NCBI GenBank assembly: GCA_043228905.1
Contig: JBHGNT010000016.1
Location: 11,346,001-11,410,000, forward strand
Direction of reading: 5' to 3'
DNA from: Azolla caroliniana
Lineage: Eukaryota; Polypodiophyta
Length of the DNA stretch: 64,000 nucleotides
The notes beneath the pieces are model-generated. The model saw only the letters and a program-made list of their open reading frames with translations, had not been told where the DNA came from and made no database searches. How positions within the stretch are numbered: position 1 is the stretch's first letter; every line of letters begins with the position of its first letter. Both the position numbers and the translations under genes were made by a program. Below are positions 10,297 to 21,588 of the stretch, piece after piece.

Positions 10297-11185
10297 ACAT
10301 GTGATACCAAATGGCTGATATCGACCAGATCAGTATCTACATGCACCGAGCTAATGACTAAGTCGACAATACAAGAGCACCAGAATGTGAAGCCATGCCA
10401 AGCACAGTCGATCAGGGGTTTGAAGAGGAAAAGGACACCAATTGTGTCGACGGAACCTGAGTTGATTGAAATTGATCGTTTGCTACCAGTAATTGGTGTA
10501 ATAGAGGCTCACTTACAAGAATGGAAACCAAAACCATTAGAAGTCGAAAGAAGACCCTTGATCATGGAGCTTGATAAAGTCTTGATGAGTGTGTGATATA
10601 TGACACCAAGGAGGGACGCAAATCAAATTCTAGAGTGGGCTATGCAATACTTTGAAAACAGCTTGTGGGCTGCCGTGGTTTTTTCCCTAATTTGGGTTTT
10701 CCACGTAAACATCCTGTGTACTCTTCTCTTCACTGTGTCGTGCATTCATTCCCGTTTTCTGTGTTTGATTCTAAGCTCGGTTGTGGCCGAGCGTTGTGCA
10801 TAGGGAGCGTGTAGTTCCTATCAACATGTGATACCAAATGGCTGATATCGACCAGATCAGTATCTACATGCACCGAGCTAATGACTAAGTCGACAATACA
10901 AGAGCACCAGAATGTGAAGCCATGCCAAGCACAGTCGATCAGGGGTTTGAAGAGGAAAAGGACACCAATTGTGTCGACGGAACCTGAGTTGATTGAAATT
11001 GATTGTTTGCTACCAGTAATTGGTGTAATAGAGGCTCACTTACAAGAATGGAAACCAAAACCATTAGAAGTCGAAAGAAGACCCTTGATCATGGAGCTTG
11101 ATAAAGTCTTGATGAGTGTGTGATATATGACACCAAGGAGGGACGCAAATCAAATTCTAGAGTGGGCTATGCAATACTTTGAAAA
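10132..11185 (+). repeat. 527-bp tandem duplication spanning LTR end and host gene
   Basis: Copy 1 is 10132-10658 and copy 2 is 10659-11185. Each contains the last 165 bp of the copia-1 LTR, the ACATG target duplication and about 360 bp of the FCP1-like gene. I see three differences between copies (10226, 10293 and one in the gene), so the duplication is recent and younger than the copia insertion. Confidence 0.92.
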
Positions 11186-11490
11186 ACCACGTACAGATGT
11201 GTGGAAGTGTGTAGAAAGATTCTTCTCGAAGTGGTGGCAACATTTCAAGGGTCAATGGACACGAGAGAAATGTGAGCAGAAGGATGTTGCAAGATTCAGA
11301 AGAATTTCTGATTTTTGGGCAACTTGGCCAGGTTATAATGCCAACAATACATTGATTCTGGATATAGAACATTTCCAGCATGACTTCAACATTCGCAGAT
11401 GTTGTCTCATTCTACCTTAGGAAATGCCTGAACACTACTTGGTGAAAACATTGAGCTGCCAACTAACTGCATGGTTGTGGACTCCATACC
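10354..11490 (+). pseudogene. FCP1/NIF-like phosphatase-domain pseudogene
   Basis: The part before the stop ends RRPLIMELDKVLMSV, which aligns in position with the DxDx(T/V) motif of FCP1/NIF HAD phosphatases, but the first Asp is Glu. After a TGA the frame resumes with a long helix (NQILEWAMQYFEK... VWKCVERFF) and WPGYNANNTLILD, which fits the family's later NNTLxxDDSPYK block. Homology continues past the TAG at 11420 to LWTPYRAR near 11490. Both duplication copies carry the TGA, so it is older than the duplication. Plants have many NIF-like proteins with degenerate motifs, so loss of catalysis may precede decay. Family assignment is by motif only. Confidence 0.55.
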
Positions 11491-11953
11491 GAGCTCGGTA
11501 TGCATAGCATATATGTAGAGAAGTTCCACTGACGATTTGACGACATTGCCAATGAGATGTTATAAATATTTAATTTCATGACAGATTAATCAATGAAGAA
11601 TTAAATTGCTTGTTTTGAGTAACTTATCTATTGTGTAATTTTACGAGTATGTTCAGGATTGCTGATTTCATGTTAGTGCTTTTTCTTAAAATTATGCAAA
11701 CTATTTTAACTTGTACATGGTTCACTTGAGTAAATATGTATCTCAGAAAGAAGAACCCTAAACGATATTATTAAATTGGTTTTTAAGAAAGAAGAACAAA
11801 GAGAAGATTGTATATAAAAAAGATACATGATTTTATTGAGAAAGAAGCATAAAAAGTAGATTGTATATAGAAAAAAAACTCCCAAACAGGTTCATTAAAC
11901 TGTTTACTTGCAATACATGTGCTTTGTTTGTTTTACAAGAAAACTGGTAATTG
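11491..11953. other. AT-rich non-coding spacer
   Basis: Low-GC sequence with no supported frame. Two similar stretches (GAAAGAAGAACAAAGAGAAGATTGTATATA near 11788 and its echo near 11842) show a weak local duplication. Nothing else is recognised. Confidence 0.5.
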
Positions 11954-13767
11954 CTACTTGTAGCTACAAATTCCATGGAATAATGTTGTAAATACATTCA
12001 TACATGTTAGCACTAACTGTGTATAAACCTGAGTAGCTATTGTATTGCGACATTGGGACATTGATGCACCTGACCAAATGAGACTACATGTACGCCATTG
12101 GTTTGTCTTCAAATAGCCTATACACATAATCGTAATCATCTAGTCTTGCATAAAAAATACCTTCGATGTAGAATGTTCTGGTAGATACAACATTTCCCCA
12201 AGCATCTAATATATTATGTGTTGCACACTATTTACTAACCGTGCACTTCAATATATAGAAAACAACACCCTCTAAATTGCCTTCTTCTGCATTTACAACG
12301 AAGTTATCCTGAACATTTAAGACATCACTCAGAGTATCTCCACATCCTTGATATGTGAAGTCAACATTCTTTCCTGTTTCTCCATCAACTACTTCCTTAT
12401 CGTTCAATATATGATACTCCCAATTATGAATGTATGCGTTGTTTCCTTGCACACAATGGAAGCAAAAACAAGTTAATTCTCTAACCGCAATACAATGACC
12501 ATCCAACCTAGAATAACTGCGAACAACATGGAGAGATCGCAATTCAGGAATTCCTTGGCACTCCCAGGTCTTCTCCCTATTTACTTCATCTCTCTTCACT
12601 TCCCAAAATTCATGTTTGATATCTCGGACCTGCGAGGAATAAACACTAGTTGCACTCGTTGACATATTAGCTCTTAAAAATTCAACTACGTGCTGCACAA
12701 TTCATCTGCACACCATCTGCCTTTAGTTTTTCATGGTTAAGTGCCCGGTTTATAACATGTTACCTTTACCATGGCTAGACCCAAAACAATTCCATCTCAT
12801 CTCCAAACCTGTTATAGCAGGATACCTCCCCACAAAATAAAATGGACGTCTAGCCTTGAATTGTGACGCAGCTCCATCAAACCAAACCCAATGTTGAGTA
12901 AGCTCCAAACATTTAGCTAATAACCATTGTCAATGTAAGTTAAAACAATGTTGGACGAACAAGATATCATGCTTCTTATCATCATAAATAAAAAAATGAA
13001 ATACTTTTTTAACATCACCTGAAACTCGAAAATATGTTATGTGCACAAAAATGGTTACCTGCGCTAAACACCAATCTACTATTGAGACTACTACATCATT
13101 TGGAAAATCAAATATGCAAGTCTTAAACAGATGGGCTTGCCATGAATAAATGAAGTTGTGTTTAATGAACTTTCCTAGAGATACTACAAATAGAGACGCC
13201 AAATCCCTTGGTTTAAGCAACTTCCTAACTAGATCCTTTCTTTTACACATCTTTCCTTCGAAATTGGTGCCAACTGCCACAAATAACTTGTCGACAGAGA
13301 TTAATATTTCACTATTCATTTGGACACCACCTAAATCTAATGGGGCCACAATCTTGACCCAAACCCATGACACATTTATGACTCTCGAAGATAGCCTCAG
13401 TTTCTCTCGGACACAATACTGAATCTAAAAGACAACTCATGGAAGAAATAACATGCTCAGATGATTTATAGTGCTCTTGCGGGCTCGGTCGACAAATTGG
13501 GCACTCACAAGTGCAGACTGCATTAGTTAGGGAGGCACTATGGTGACGTAGTAGATTAACATAGTCCTTGAGAAAACCCATTTTTACATGGTAAATGCAA
13601 CAACATGTGTATCGATCCTTTAAGAGTCTCACAAAGTGTGGCTTAAGAGACTCGAATGTTCGTAGTTGAACTTTGATATTTGGAAGCGGCAACTGAGTGT
13701 AGAATGATGGAAATGGAGGACTGAACTCCGTCAGATCGAACAGTAGCAGATGATGCTTGGAATGCAC
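11954..13767 (-). pseudogene. Decayed gene with DGAxxQFK and HGKG motifs
   Basis: Read right to left, four broken frames form one protein of roughly 550 residues. They are a Cys-rich head (TCCCIYHVKM... CTCECPICRP, 13630-13480), a long middle (13373-12860), FDGAASQFK...FYFVGRYPAITG...SSHGKG (12890-12735), and a tail ending EGVVFYILKCTV, WGNVV and FYIEGIFYARLDD (12698-12000). Frameshifts and stops follow HGKG and lie near 12230. The DG-x-Q-F-K plus HGKG pattern resembles uncharacterised multicopy proteins that I associate with transposable elements, and the two Asp/His blocks could be a nuclease core, but I cannot name the family. The head matches the fragment at 62-316. Confidence 0.5.
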
Positions 13768-14250
13768 AGTGATGGCAACTAAGAGTATAATGGCACCAGT
13801 GGAGAAGGAGTGAACTCCCTTGGATCGAAAAGTGGCAACAATACACGACCGAACAGTAGCGGCAACTAAGTGTAGAATGATGGCAATGGATGAGTGAACT
13901 CCGTCAAATCGAAGAGTGGCAACAATCCAGGACCAAAAAGTAGTGGCAACTCAATGTACAATGATGGAGGACTGAACTCCGTCAGATCATGCTTTGAACG
14001 CACTGTGACAGCAACCGAGAGTAGAATGGCGGCAGTGGAGAAGGAGTTAACTCTGTCAGATCGAAAAGTAGTAGCAATATATACAACCTTCATTGTAGCG
14101 GCAATTGAGTGTAGAGTGGCGACAATGGAGGAGTGAACTTGGCAGATGATGCTTGGATTGAACAGCGGTGACCACTAAGTGTAGAATGGCGGCAATGGAG
14201 GAGTGAATTTCATCGGATCGAACAATGGCAGATGATACTTGGACCGCTCA
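13680..14250. repeat. Degenerate minisatellite, period about 80 bp
   Basis: Recurring blocks of AGTGTAGAATGATGGCAATGGAGGAGTGAACTCCGTCAGATCGAA-type sequence with variable spacers, at least six times. It overlaps the 5' end of the minus-strand pseudogene. The short frames on both strands here are by-products of the repetition. Confidence 0.7.
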
Positions 14251-14544
14251 ATGCCGTCAACAGTAGTAGTAATCTAAGCCAGAATACTCAACTAGAGATG
14301 GCCCACGTGATGTGGCAAAGGATCATGCATAATGGACCTAGGAAATCGGTATATAATTTATGGTGCACATTTATGGTACACATCAATTTATGTTGCACAT
14401 TTATGGTGCTCATTTATATAATTAAAACTCTCTATTATTTTCAATGGTAGCTTTTTGCATAGCTAATCGATCAACGGTAGCTTTTTGCAAAAATGACTAT
14501 TTATCAATGGTAGCTTTTTGCATAGCTAATTGTTTCCACTAGCA
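14251..14544. other. AT-rich spacer with GGTAGCTTTTTGCA repeats
   Basis: GGTAGCTTTTTGCA occurs three times at 14446-14530, and TTTATGGTGCACATTTATGGTACACAT is locally repeated at 14360-14412. No coding potential. Confidence 0.6.
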
Positions 14545-15079
14545 TGGTTTCCCCCAATAATCTTTTTGGTAATGTGTCTTGTTTCTCAGAATTGAAGTCA
14601 AGGTTTCAAACCTGGAATTGGAATTTCCATCTGTCTATCTATCTATCTAGCTTAAACACTTCCTCAAATTCCGTATCGCTCTCTCTCTCTCTCTCTCAGC
14701 CACATTAGTGCGTTAGTTCGGCTACTACAATTTCATTTCTTGTGTTCATTCACTATCTCTCAGAAATTCTCATCAACAAGGAACCAACACTAGCAAAGAT
14801 CGTTTCGCCATCGTCGCTACCCCCTAAAATGTTGCACACCATAACATCACCGCCACCTACACGTCAATCCAACAAAGAACGACCCGATGATAAACCTAAA
14901 CAACCAATTCCTTACAAGCACAAGTCACCCGACCCGTCCTCCCCGGTGAAAGACCTCGGTAGTCCCGTTCAACCAACCCGTAGGTGTAGAAGTGCCATAA
15001 TCTCCTCCATAACCACTAGCGGATAGAGACTCGGTGCTTGTCCGCGCAAGTGTGACGCACATCACAATGTTTGGCACGT
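14545..15079 (+). repeat. Element A 5' LTR, part left of D
   Basis: This matches A's 3' LTR in two separated places: GTGTCTTGTTTCTC...CTCAAATTCCGT (compare 47795-47900) and CCACATTAGTGCG...ACCACTAGCGGATA (compare 56087-56450). The two blocks are joined here by a CT microsatellite, whereas in the 3' LTR they are separated by a LINE. The left end is truncated, with no counterpart of the TGTCGTGAAGATTTTC start. The LTR continues after element D at 22381-22400. Confidence 0.7.
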
Positions 15080-15867
15080 TGTCGTGAAGAAAACCGTCCC
15101 TAAGCGGAATCGGCGCACCGAGGCGTGGGAACCGGTTCTTCACGCGCGCACGCTCCAAGTTGTACATAGAAGCGAATTAGGAGGATAATCGGCAGGAACG
15201 GGCCCTAACACGAGCGGAGACAAAGACCGCGCGAACAGTCTTTTCGGTCGCGCGCGCGAACTGTACGAGTCGGCGGCGTGACTAAGCGGATGCGTGAAGA
15301 ACGGAGCGGATCCCTGTCCAAAAGGGACAGGGAATAAAGCTGACAGGACGGTGCTCGACGGCCTATATAAGGAGCAGGAAAGAGCTGTTGCAAGGGGATA
15401 TCTCGCGCAGAGAGGACGAAGTGCTGTCGGACCGTTTCTGGACGCTTCTCTCTCTGTTTCCTTCCTTCTTGAGCTCCATAGCTTTTCTGTGCAGGGTTCC
15501 GAGGAGGCTCGCGCTGTTTCGAGGAACGCCCGAGAGCTTCCGGCAGCACCTCCGACCTGCTACCCCTTTTGTGCGTCGAAGCGAACAGGCATCGGCATCT
15601 GTTCGCCGGCCTGTTCGGTTGTAACCAACCTGTGCCCCGTCGAGGGTTGTAGTCGTGTTAGCCATTTTTCTTAATATACATATCTAGTCATTCGCATCTG
15701 TCTGTGTCGGTGTCTGTTCGCGTTCTCCGTGCTGAAGGGCCGTGTCCCTGTGTATCCCCGGTCCTGCGTAGCCGGTTCTCTCTCTTTCTCCTCCCTCGCT
15801 TGCTCTTTGGTTCGAGACCCCCGCGGTCCCGCCTCGTTTCCACACGCACTTGCGTAATATCTCGATA
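15080..15867 (+). repeat. Element D 5' LTR
   Basis: 788 bp, TGTCGTGAAGAAAACC...ATCTCGATA. A TATA box (CTATATAAGG, near 15362) marks the likely transcription start for the whole element. The downstream half carries the conserved GACCCCCGCGGTC hairpin at 15816-15828. Confidence 0.95.
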
Positions 15868-15871
15868 TCTT

Positions 15872-15889
15872 TGGTGAACCCGACGTGAA
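15872..15889 (+). other. Element D primer binding site (tRNA-Trp)
   Basis: TGGTGAACCCGACGTGAA is the exact complement of the 3' terminus of plant tRNA-Trp as I know it (...TTCACGTCGGGTTCACCA). It begins 4 nt after the LTR. The same site with few or no changes is found in elements F (51536), G (57229) and A (22407). Confidence 0.85.
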
Positions 15890-15911
15890 GGAGGCGGCAG
15901 AAGAGCAGAAG

Positions 15912-18038
15912 ATGAGGGGGTCGGATCTTGCAGAGGCCATGGCTTCGGCCGTGGATCGAATTGTAAACGCGCGCGAGGGCACCGGTGCCCTCGACAGAGC
16001 TATTGAGGCGGTCGTCGGCACGATCGGCCGGTTCGATGGGAAGGATGCCACGAAGTATTTGGCGTCCTACGGTGCAGAGATGCTGATGCGGGACATTCCG
16101 GAAGAAAGGCGTCTTGCCGGATTTCCCCGAGTGGCGATGCCGAGCATCCATGCGGAGGTGCTCGAGGTGCGGGCGGAGAGCCGTACCTGGGAGGAGTTCG
16201 AAGGTCGGCTCCTAGAGAAATACGGGCTGGACGACGCGCTCCGGCTTTCGAAGCGAAGGTTCATGGAATGGATGGAGTCCCCGGGGAAGGGAAGAAACGC
16301 GTCGGCACTCCTCCGGGAGTTCGAGGAAAACTTTGCGCGCCTTTCGGCGCTCGACCGAACCATCCTGGACACGAGCCAGGTCTTGCTGTTTGTCAAGTCG
16401 GTCGACGAGCGGGATCGGGAGCATGTGGGCCTCTTGCTGGAAACCGAAGACGGGCTCACTACCGACTGGGCGGCTGTCAAGAAAGTCTGTGGCCGTTTCG
16501 ACAAACGATGAGAATGGGCGGATAACGGGGCAACCGGGTCGGGCTCGGTCGCAGCGAGGAAGCTCGAACCAGCGCCACAGGTGCGAAAGGAAGAGACCCG
16601 AGAGTGGCTGGAAACCGGTTCGGCTTCGACCGGCGTAGTCAGAGGCTCAACCGGAGGAGCGGCGCTGGAGGAATTGACGAGGGCGATAAAGGACCTCCAA
16701 ATCGCGCAAGCCCGAAGGGAAGGTGGCGAACCGGCTCGTGACCGACGGCCGGCGGCAGGAAACAGGTGCATGTGGTGCGATGAAGTCGGCCACATTCGGA
16801 AGGACTGCGGCGACTTCGCGAAGGCGCTGAGGAACAGGGTGGTGTACCTGTGGGAAGGACGGGTGCATGCCAGCGACACCCGAAGGGCCCTGAGCCGAAA
16901 CGACGGGCGAGGTGGTATGAAAAGGTTGATGGAAGAGGCGGCGGCCCGACACGCGGAAACCGTCCACTACTCGGCGTCGGCCGGCATTCGAGTCGGGGGC
17001 GGCGAGGCCCGAAAGGAAAGCAAAGCCGGGTTCTGGCCGACGATGCTGGAAGGCCTTGCCGGTGCAAGGCTTAAAAGGGAGGAATCGGACCGTGCGGAGA
17101 AACGGGTACGGGAGATGACCGGGTGGAGCGACCCGGTCGAGGAAAAGACGGGCTTCGTGGAAGCCGCTTGCCAGAACTACGAGGCTCTGGTAGAAGAGAA
17201 GCGGGTGGGGAAACCCGGGACGACGGGGCCCTCACAATGATACGAGACCCGGTCCGGGCCACGACGGGATGAAGCTGGCGGGGCCGGTACGCAAGATAAA
17301 CCCCAGAAGGGCGGGTACCGTCTCGGGACGGAGATAGAAAGGACCGCGGACTTACGAAAGGTCCTGGAGGAACGGATCCTCGACAGCAAGGTGGAGTTGT
17401 CGTTACGAGAGGTGCTGGGAATCGCCAAGAAGGAGTTCCACGACTCCATCGTGGACTTGGTGAAACGGAAGAGGCTGTCAACGGAGACAGAACCGGAAAG
17501 ACCGGTGGAAGTGCGGACGACGCACCTAGACGACATGGCGCTGGGAGACGAGTGGGCGGAAAGCCACTATTCGAGACCACACTAGGCCCGAGCGACCACG
17601 GAAACCCCGGTGAAGATCGGCGATGTCCAGGAACCGGTGATAGCTTTGGTGGACCACGGATCGGAGATCAATTTGATGTCCATGGACTTCTATAAGAAGG
17701 GCAAATGGCCGATCAACACCAAGCACGGGTGGAAAATAAGGGCGGCAACGCGCGCCACCGAGGAACTGCACGGGGCCTGTCCGAATGTGCGAGTCAAGAT
17801 CGGCGACGTCGAGATTGACCAGCACTTCTTCGTGCAGGAGACGTCTTCGCATCCGGTCATACTGGGAGAGCCGTACATCACGGCGGCGCGGATGGAGACC
17901 AAGGTGCTGGACAATGGTTCGGCCTACGCGAGGGTCAAAAGCCAAGACGGGCGCCATTCGGTCCAGTTTCTGACGGTAAGGCCGAACCACGAACGTAACC
18001 GCGACTCCCTCGGTTCCGAAAACCGAGAGGATTTTTAG
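15912..18038 (+). CDS. gag: Element D gag and protease, three in-frame stops
   Basis: One frame from ATG 15912. The capsid domain (GRFDGKDATKYLASYGAEM...FPRVAMPSIHAEV) is followed by a CCHC knuckle, CMWCDEVGHIRKDC, near 16770-16810. The protease then has ALVDHGSEINLMS near 17645, that is DHG where most families have D(S/T)G. Stops occur at 16509 (TGA), 17238 (TGA) and 17583 (TAG), all consistent with C-to-T changes. The frame terminates at TAG 18036 on a T-run where the -1 frame opens into pol. Because the LTRs are nearly identical, the stops are either very recent or were carried at insertion. Confidence 0.8.
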
Positions 18039-18074
18039 AGAGGACTGCCAAGGCGTGGGGCCGCGACAGTCCGG
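18029..18074 (+). promoter_or_regulatory. Candidate -1 frameshift signal between gag-PR and pol of D
   Basis: The zero frame reads GAT TTT TAG at 18030-18038. Sliding back one base re-pairs TTT and gives TTT TTA GAG, a frame open without stops to 21517. Four nucleotides downstream GGACTG (18042-18047) can pair with CAGTCC (18067-18072), a stem-loop at a spacing suited to stimulate slippage. The sequence is seen; the recoding function is inferred. Confidence 0.55.
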
Positions 18075-21000
18075 ATGCTCCGGAAAAACCCCACATTTGT
18101 ACGATAAAACCGTGTACAATAGGTAGGAAATTTTGCTTCTCCGACAGCGGAGCATGTACGGTGGTCGGCATCGCCGGCCGAGAGAAAACAAAGACGGAGG
18201 GGAGACTTCGGGCGTGCGGAGTTCTCGGCCCTGACGAAGAAATCAACGGAGCCGTGGAGGCAGTCTCCTTCGACGACACCTTGGGAATGCTGGGGAAGGT
18301 AGTCGAAGAAGACCTTAACGAAGACCGGACGATACCGGTATGTTCCGAAGAAATGTACGAAGTCATCGCGGACTTCGGTCGAGGGCTCGAGTCGGAACCG
18401 ACGGCCCGAGTTAGCACCAAGTACAAGACTGTGGACCGGAAGGTGAGGCCAGTTGCGGCGCCCTTACCGGAGGGCAGTGAATCCCGAATCAAAGGGGTTG
18501 CATCGGACCCCAGCTTACGAGATCCGGCCTGCATAGGACACACCTTCACCAACGAGACGCTCCGCGAGCTGAAGATCGGTGGGGGCGGGTTCCTACTGCC
18601 GGCGGAGGAAGACCGGTTTCGGAGAATGCTCGGAAGGCACGGGAAAGCCTTCGCATTCTCACCGGAGGAAATCGGGTGCGTAGACCCGACGATCGTAGAG
18701 CCAATGGTGATATTCACGGTACCGCATGTACCGTGGAATCTCAAGCCAATTCCGGTTCCGAGAGCTCACATCCCGAAGTTGATGGAGCTGTTGAAGCAGA
18801 AAGTTGATATGGGCAGTCTCGAGCCGTCGAGCGCCCCGTATTCAAACCGATGGTTTACCGTACCAAAGAAAAACGGATCGTTGCGCTTCATTCAGGACCT
18901 GCAGCCGGTCAACAGAGTGACCATTCGGAACGCAGGGATCGGACCGACCATAGACGAGTTCGCGGAGGCCTTCGCCGGAAGGTCGATTTACTCGGTCGGT
19001 GATCTATACTCAGGGTACGACCAGTTCCAGCTAGCCGTGGAGAGCAGAGACATTACGACGATGCGAACTCCCCTCGGCCTAGTGCGGATGTGTACGCTGC
19101 CGCAAGGAGGGACCAACTCGGTGGCCCACATGGTGAATGCAATGAACAAGGTGCTGAGGGACTGCATCCCGGACATCACCATGCCGTTTCTAGACGACAT
19201 CCCGATCAAGGGATGCCCGGTAGAAGAGAAGGACGAGACGATCGGGCCGGACGGATGCCGGCGATTCGTGATGACGCACATCGACGACTGCGAGAAGGTG
19301 CTGCAAAGGCTAGAGGATGCGAGGCTCACCTTCTCGGGGGAGAAGTCGGCCTTCGGGCAGTCGGAAATCATGGTGGTCGGACATTTATGTGGACCATATG
19401 GCCGGAAACCGTCTCCGGCAAAGGTAGAAGCCATCTCCGCGATGAAGCCTGATTGCAGCTCGGTCACGGAAGTACGAAGATTCTTGGGAGCATGCGCCTT
19501 CTACCACATATGGATCCCGCATTACGCGCACGTCGCGGAGCCGCTGTACGGATTATTGAAGAAAGGGCGGAGATTCGAATGGCTAGACAAGCACACGGAG
19601 TCGGTCCGGAAGCTGAAGGAGGCTCTTTCGGCAGCACCGGCGCTCCGAAAGGCCGTCTATAGGAAGGGCACCCCAGTGTACATAACGGTTGACACGAGTC
19701 CGACCGGGATCGGGTGGGTCGTCAACCAAGAAGACGAGGACGGCAATCGGTTTCCGATCCGATTCGGCGCGAAGGTCCTCAGTGAGCGGCAGAGAGGATA
19801 CGCCCAGGTTAAACGCGAACTCTGGGGTATCGTTTCGGCGGTGAAGGCCGACAAGGACTATCTGATCGGGACAGAAGTAATCATAGAGATGGATTGCATG
19901 CCGATCCTCGGCATGGTTTCCGGATGCGCGACGCCGGACCTGGCAATGCTCAGGTGGATAGCGTACATCAAGTCCCTGGACCCGGAAATACGACACATTT
20001 CCGGGAAAGACAACGCCATGGCCGACATGCTTTCGAGGGCGAGATTCGATGACGAGGGCGGCATGGTTTCGGAGGACGAAGAGGTCGGCGTGGACTTCTT
20101 CGAGGCAGCATACGTATCAACCGGCGGGACGAGCACTCCGGCGCTTAACGACTTCGACGCGAGCAAGTACGACGGGGAGTGGCTGCAGATCGGCGGGTTC
20201 TTGAGGACAATGGCGCCGGATGCATCATGGACGAAAGACGAGGCCAACCGGATCCGGAAGAAAGCGTACCGGTTCTTTCTCCGGAATGGCTATCTATGGA
20301 AGCACCCGAAGAAGAGGGACGGCGCTCCGCTCCGGGTGGTGGCGATGAAGGAAGAACAGGAGGAGCTGCTGACGGCCTACCACGACAGCCCTTGGGCCGG
20401 ACACCGTGGAACTTGGGCCACGTTCGAGAAGATAAAGGAGAAGTACTGGTGGCCGGGACTGTACCGGGACGTGCATCGATTCGTGACAACTTGCGAGAGC
20501 TGTCAGATGCACTCCGTGGTCCGACACCGGGACGAGCTTCACCCTACGTACCCTCCGACCATCCACTTCAAATGGATGGTAGATCTGGTGATGATGCCAA
20601 TGGGGGTAGGACAGATGCGGTACCTGGTCCTAGCGCGGGAGGATCTGACGAACCAGGTGGAAGGCCAGGCCCTTCCGAACAAAACGACCGCGGCCGTGTG
20701 TCGGTTCCTAATCGAGGACGTGATATGCCGGTACGGGTGCATCGGGAAGATCGTGGCTGATCGAGGGGAGTTGGACGCCGAAGAAGCCGCGGAGGTGTTC
20801 GACCGGCTCGGAGTCAAGCTCTCGCTCACCACTGCGTACAATCCGGAGGCGAATGGAAAGGTGGAGCGCGGACACGGGCCGATCGTCAAGGCGTTGGTTC
20901 GGGCATGCGGAGGCCAAGTCGGTAACTGGCCGCGGCTGCTACCTTATGCTTTGTGGGCAGACCGGACCACGCACAGTTCGGTAACCGGGTACATGCCGAC

Positions 21001-21517
21001 GGAGCTCATGTTCGGCCAGAAGCTGATCATGCCGATGGAACGGACGATCTCCTCGTGGGCAACGGTCGACTGGAGGGATGAGATGAGCCGGGAGGAGTTG
21101 TTGGCCGCACGTATACGACAGCTCGAGCGGAGACCGGAGGACGTGGAACTGGCTGCGGAGAAGCTCCGGGAGGCGAGGGCAAAGAACAAAGCCAGGTTCG
21201 ACCGAACGCACCGGCTCCGACCGAAGAAAATCGAAGAAGGTGACTGGGTGCTCGTCTACGACAGCAGCCTCGACAACCAGCACCGAGCTACACGGAAGTT
21301 CGCACGAAGGTGGTTCGGGCCTTATGTGGTACGGAGCGCCAATGACAACGGGACATATCACCTGGCGGAACTCGACGGCACGAGAATGGCGATACCGGTT
21401 GCAGGGAAGCGGATCAAAGCGTTCAAGAAGCGACACGACGATGAGCCAGACCCGGCTCTCCTAGTCAGCAGTGACGAACGATCCGAAAACGAGGAAGAAC
21501 CGATGGGCGAGGAATGA
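18039..21517 (+). CDS. pol: Element D pol: RT, RNase H, integrase (intact)
   Basis: The -1 frame is open from 18029 to 21517, and the longest conventional ORF in it is 1118 aa. Reverse transcriptase has WFTVPKKNGSLRFIQDLQ, GDLYSGYDQFQL and the catalytic FLDD at about 19187 (MPFLDDIPIKG). RNase H has VDTSPTGIGWV and HISGKDNAMADMLSR. Integrase has an H-H-C-C zinc domain (HDSPWAGH... CESCQ), Asp in MVDLVMMP, Asp in VADRGELD and Glu in NGKVERGHG. A GPY-type C-terminus (RRWFGPYVV) and an acidic tail end the protein. There is no chromodomain. FLDDIPIKG and the HIWIPHYAHV block remind me of fungal Ty3 pol rather than seed-plant lineages. Confidence 0.93.
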
Positions 21518-21588
21518 AGACGGGCCGGTTTTCTCCGTCCCAACTCTCTTGGCGCATACCGGAGGATGCGCGGTTAGGTGGGGGCGGA

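Noticed and set aside
12930-13422. Plus-strand ORF at 13150-13422
   Set aside because: It is antisense to the better supported minus-strand pseudogene and has no domain.
15205-15674. ORFs of 100-126 codons in both copies of the D LTR
   Set aside because: They occur identically in both LTRs only because the LTRs are identical; they cross the promoter and leader and have no domain.
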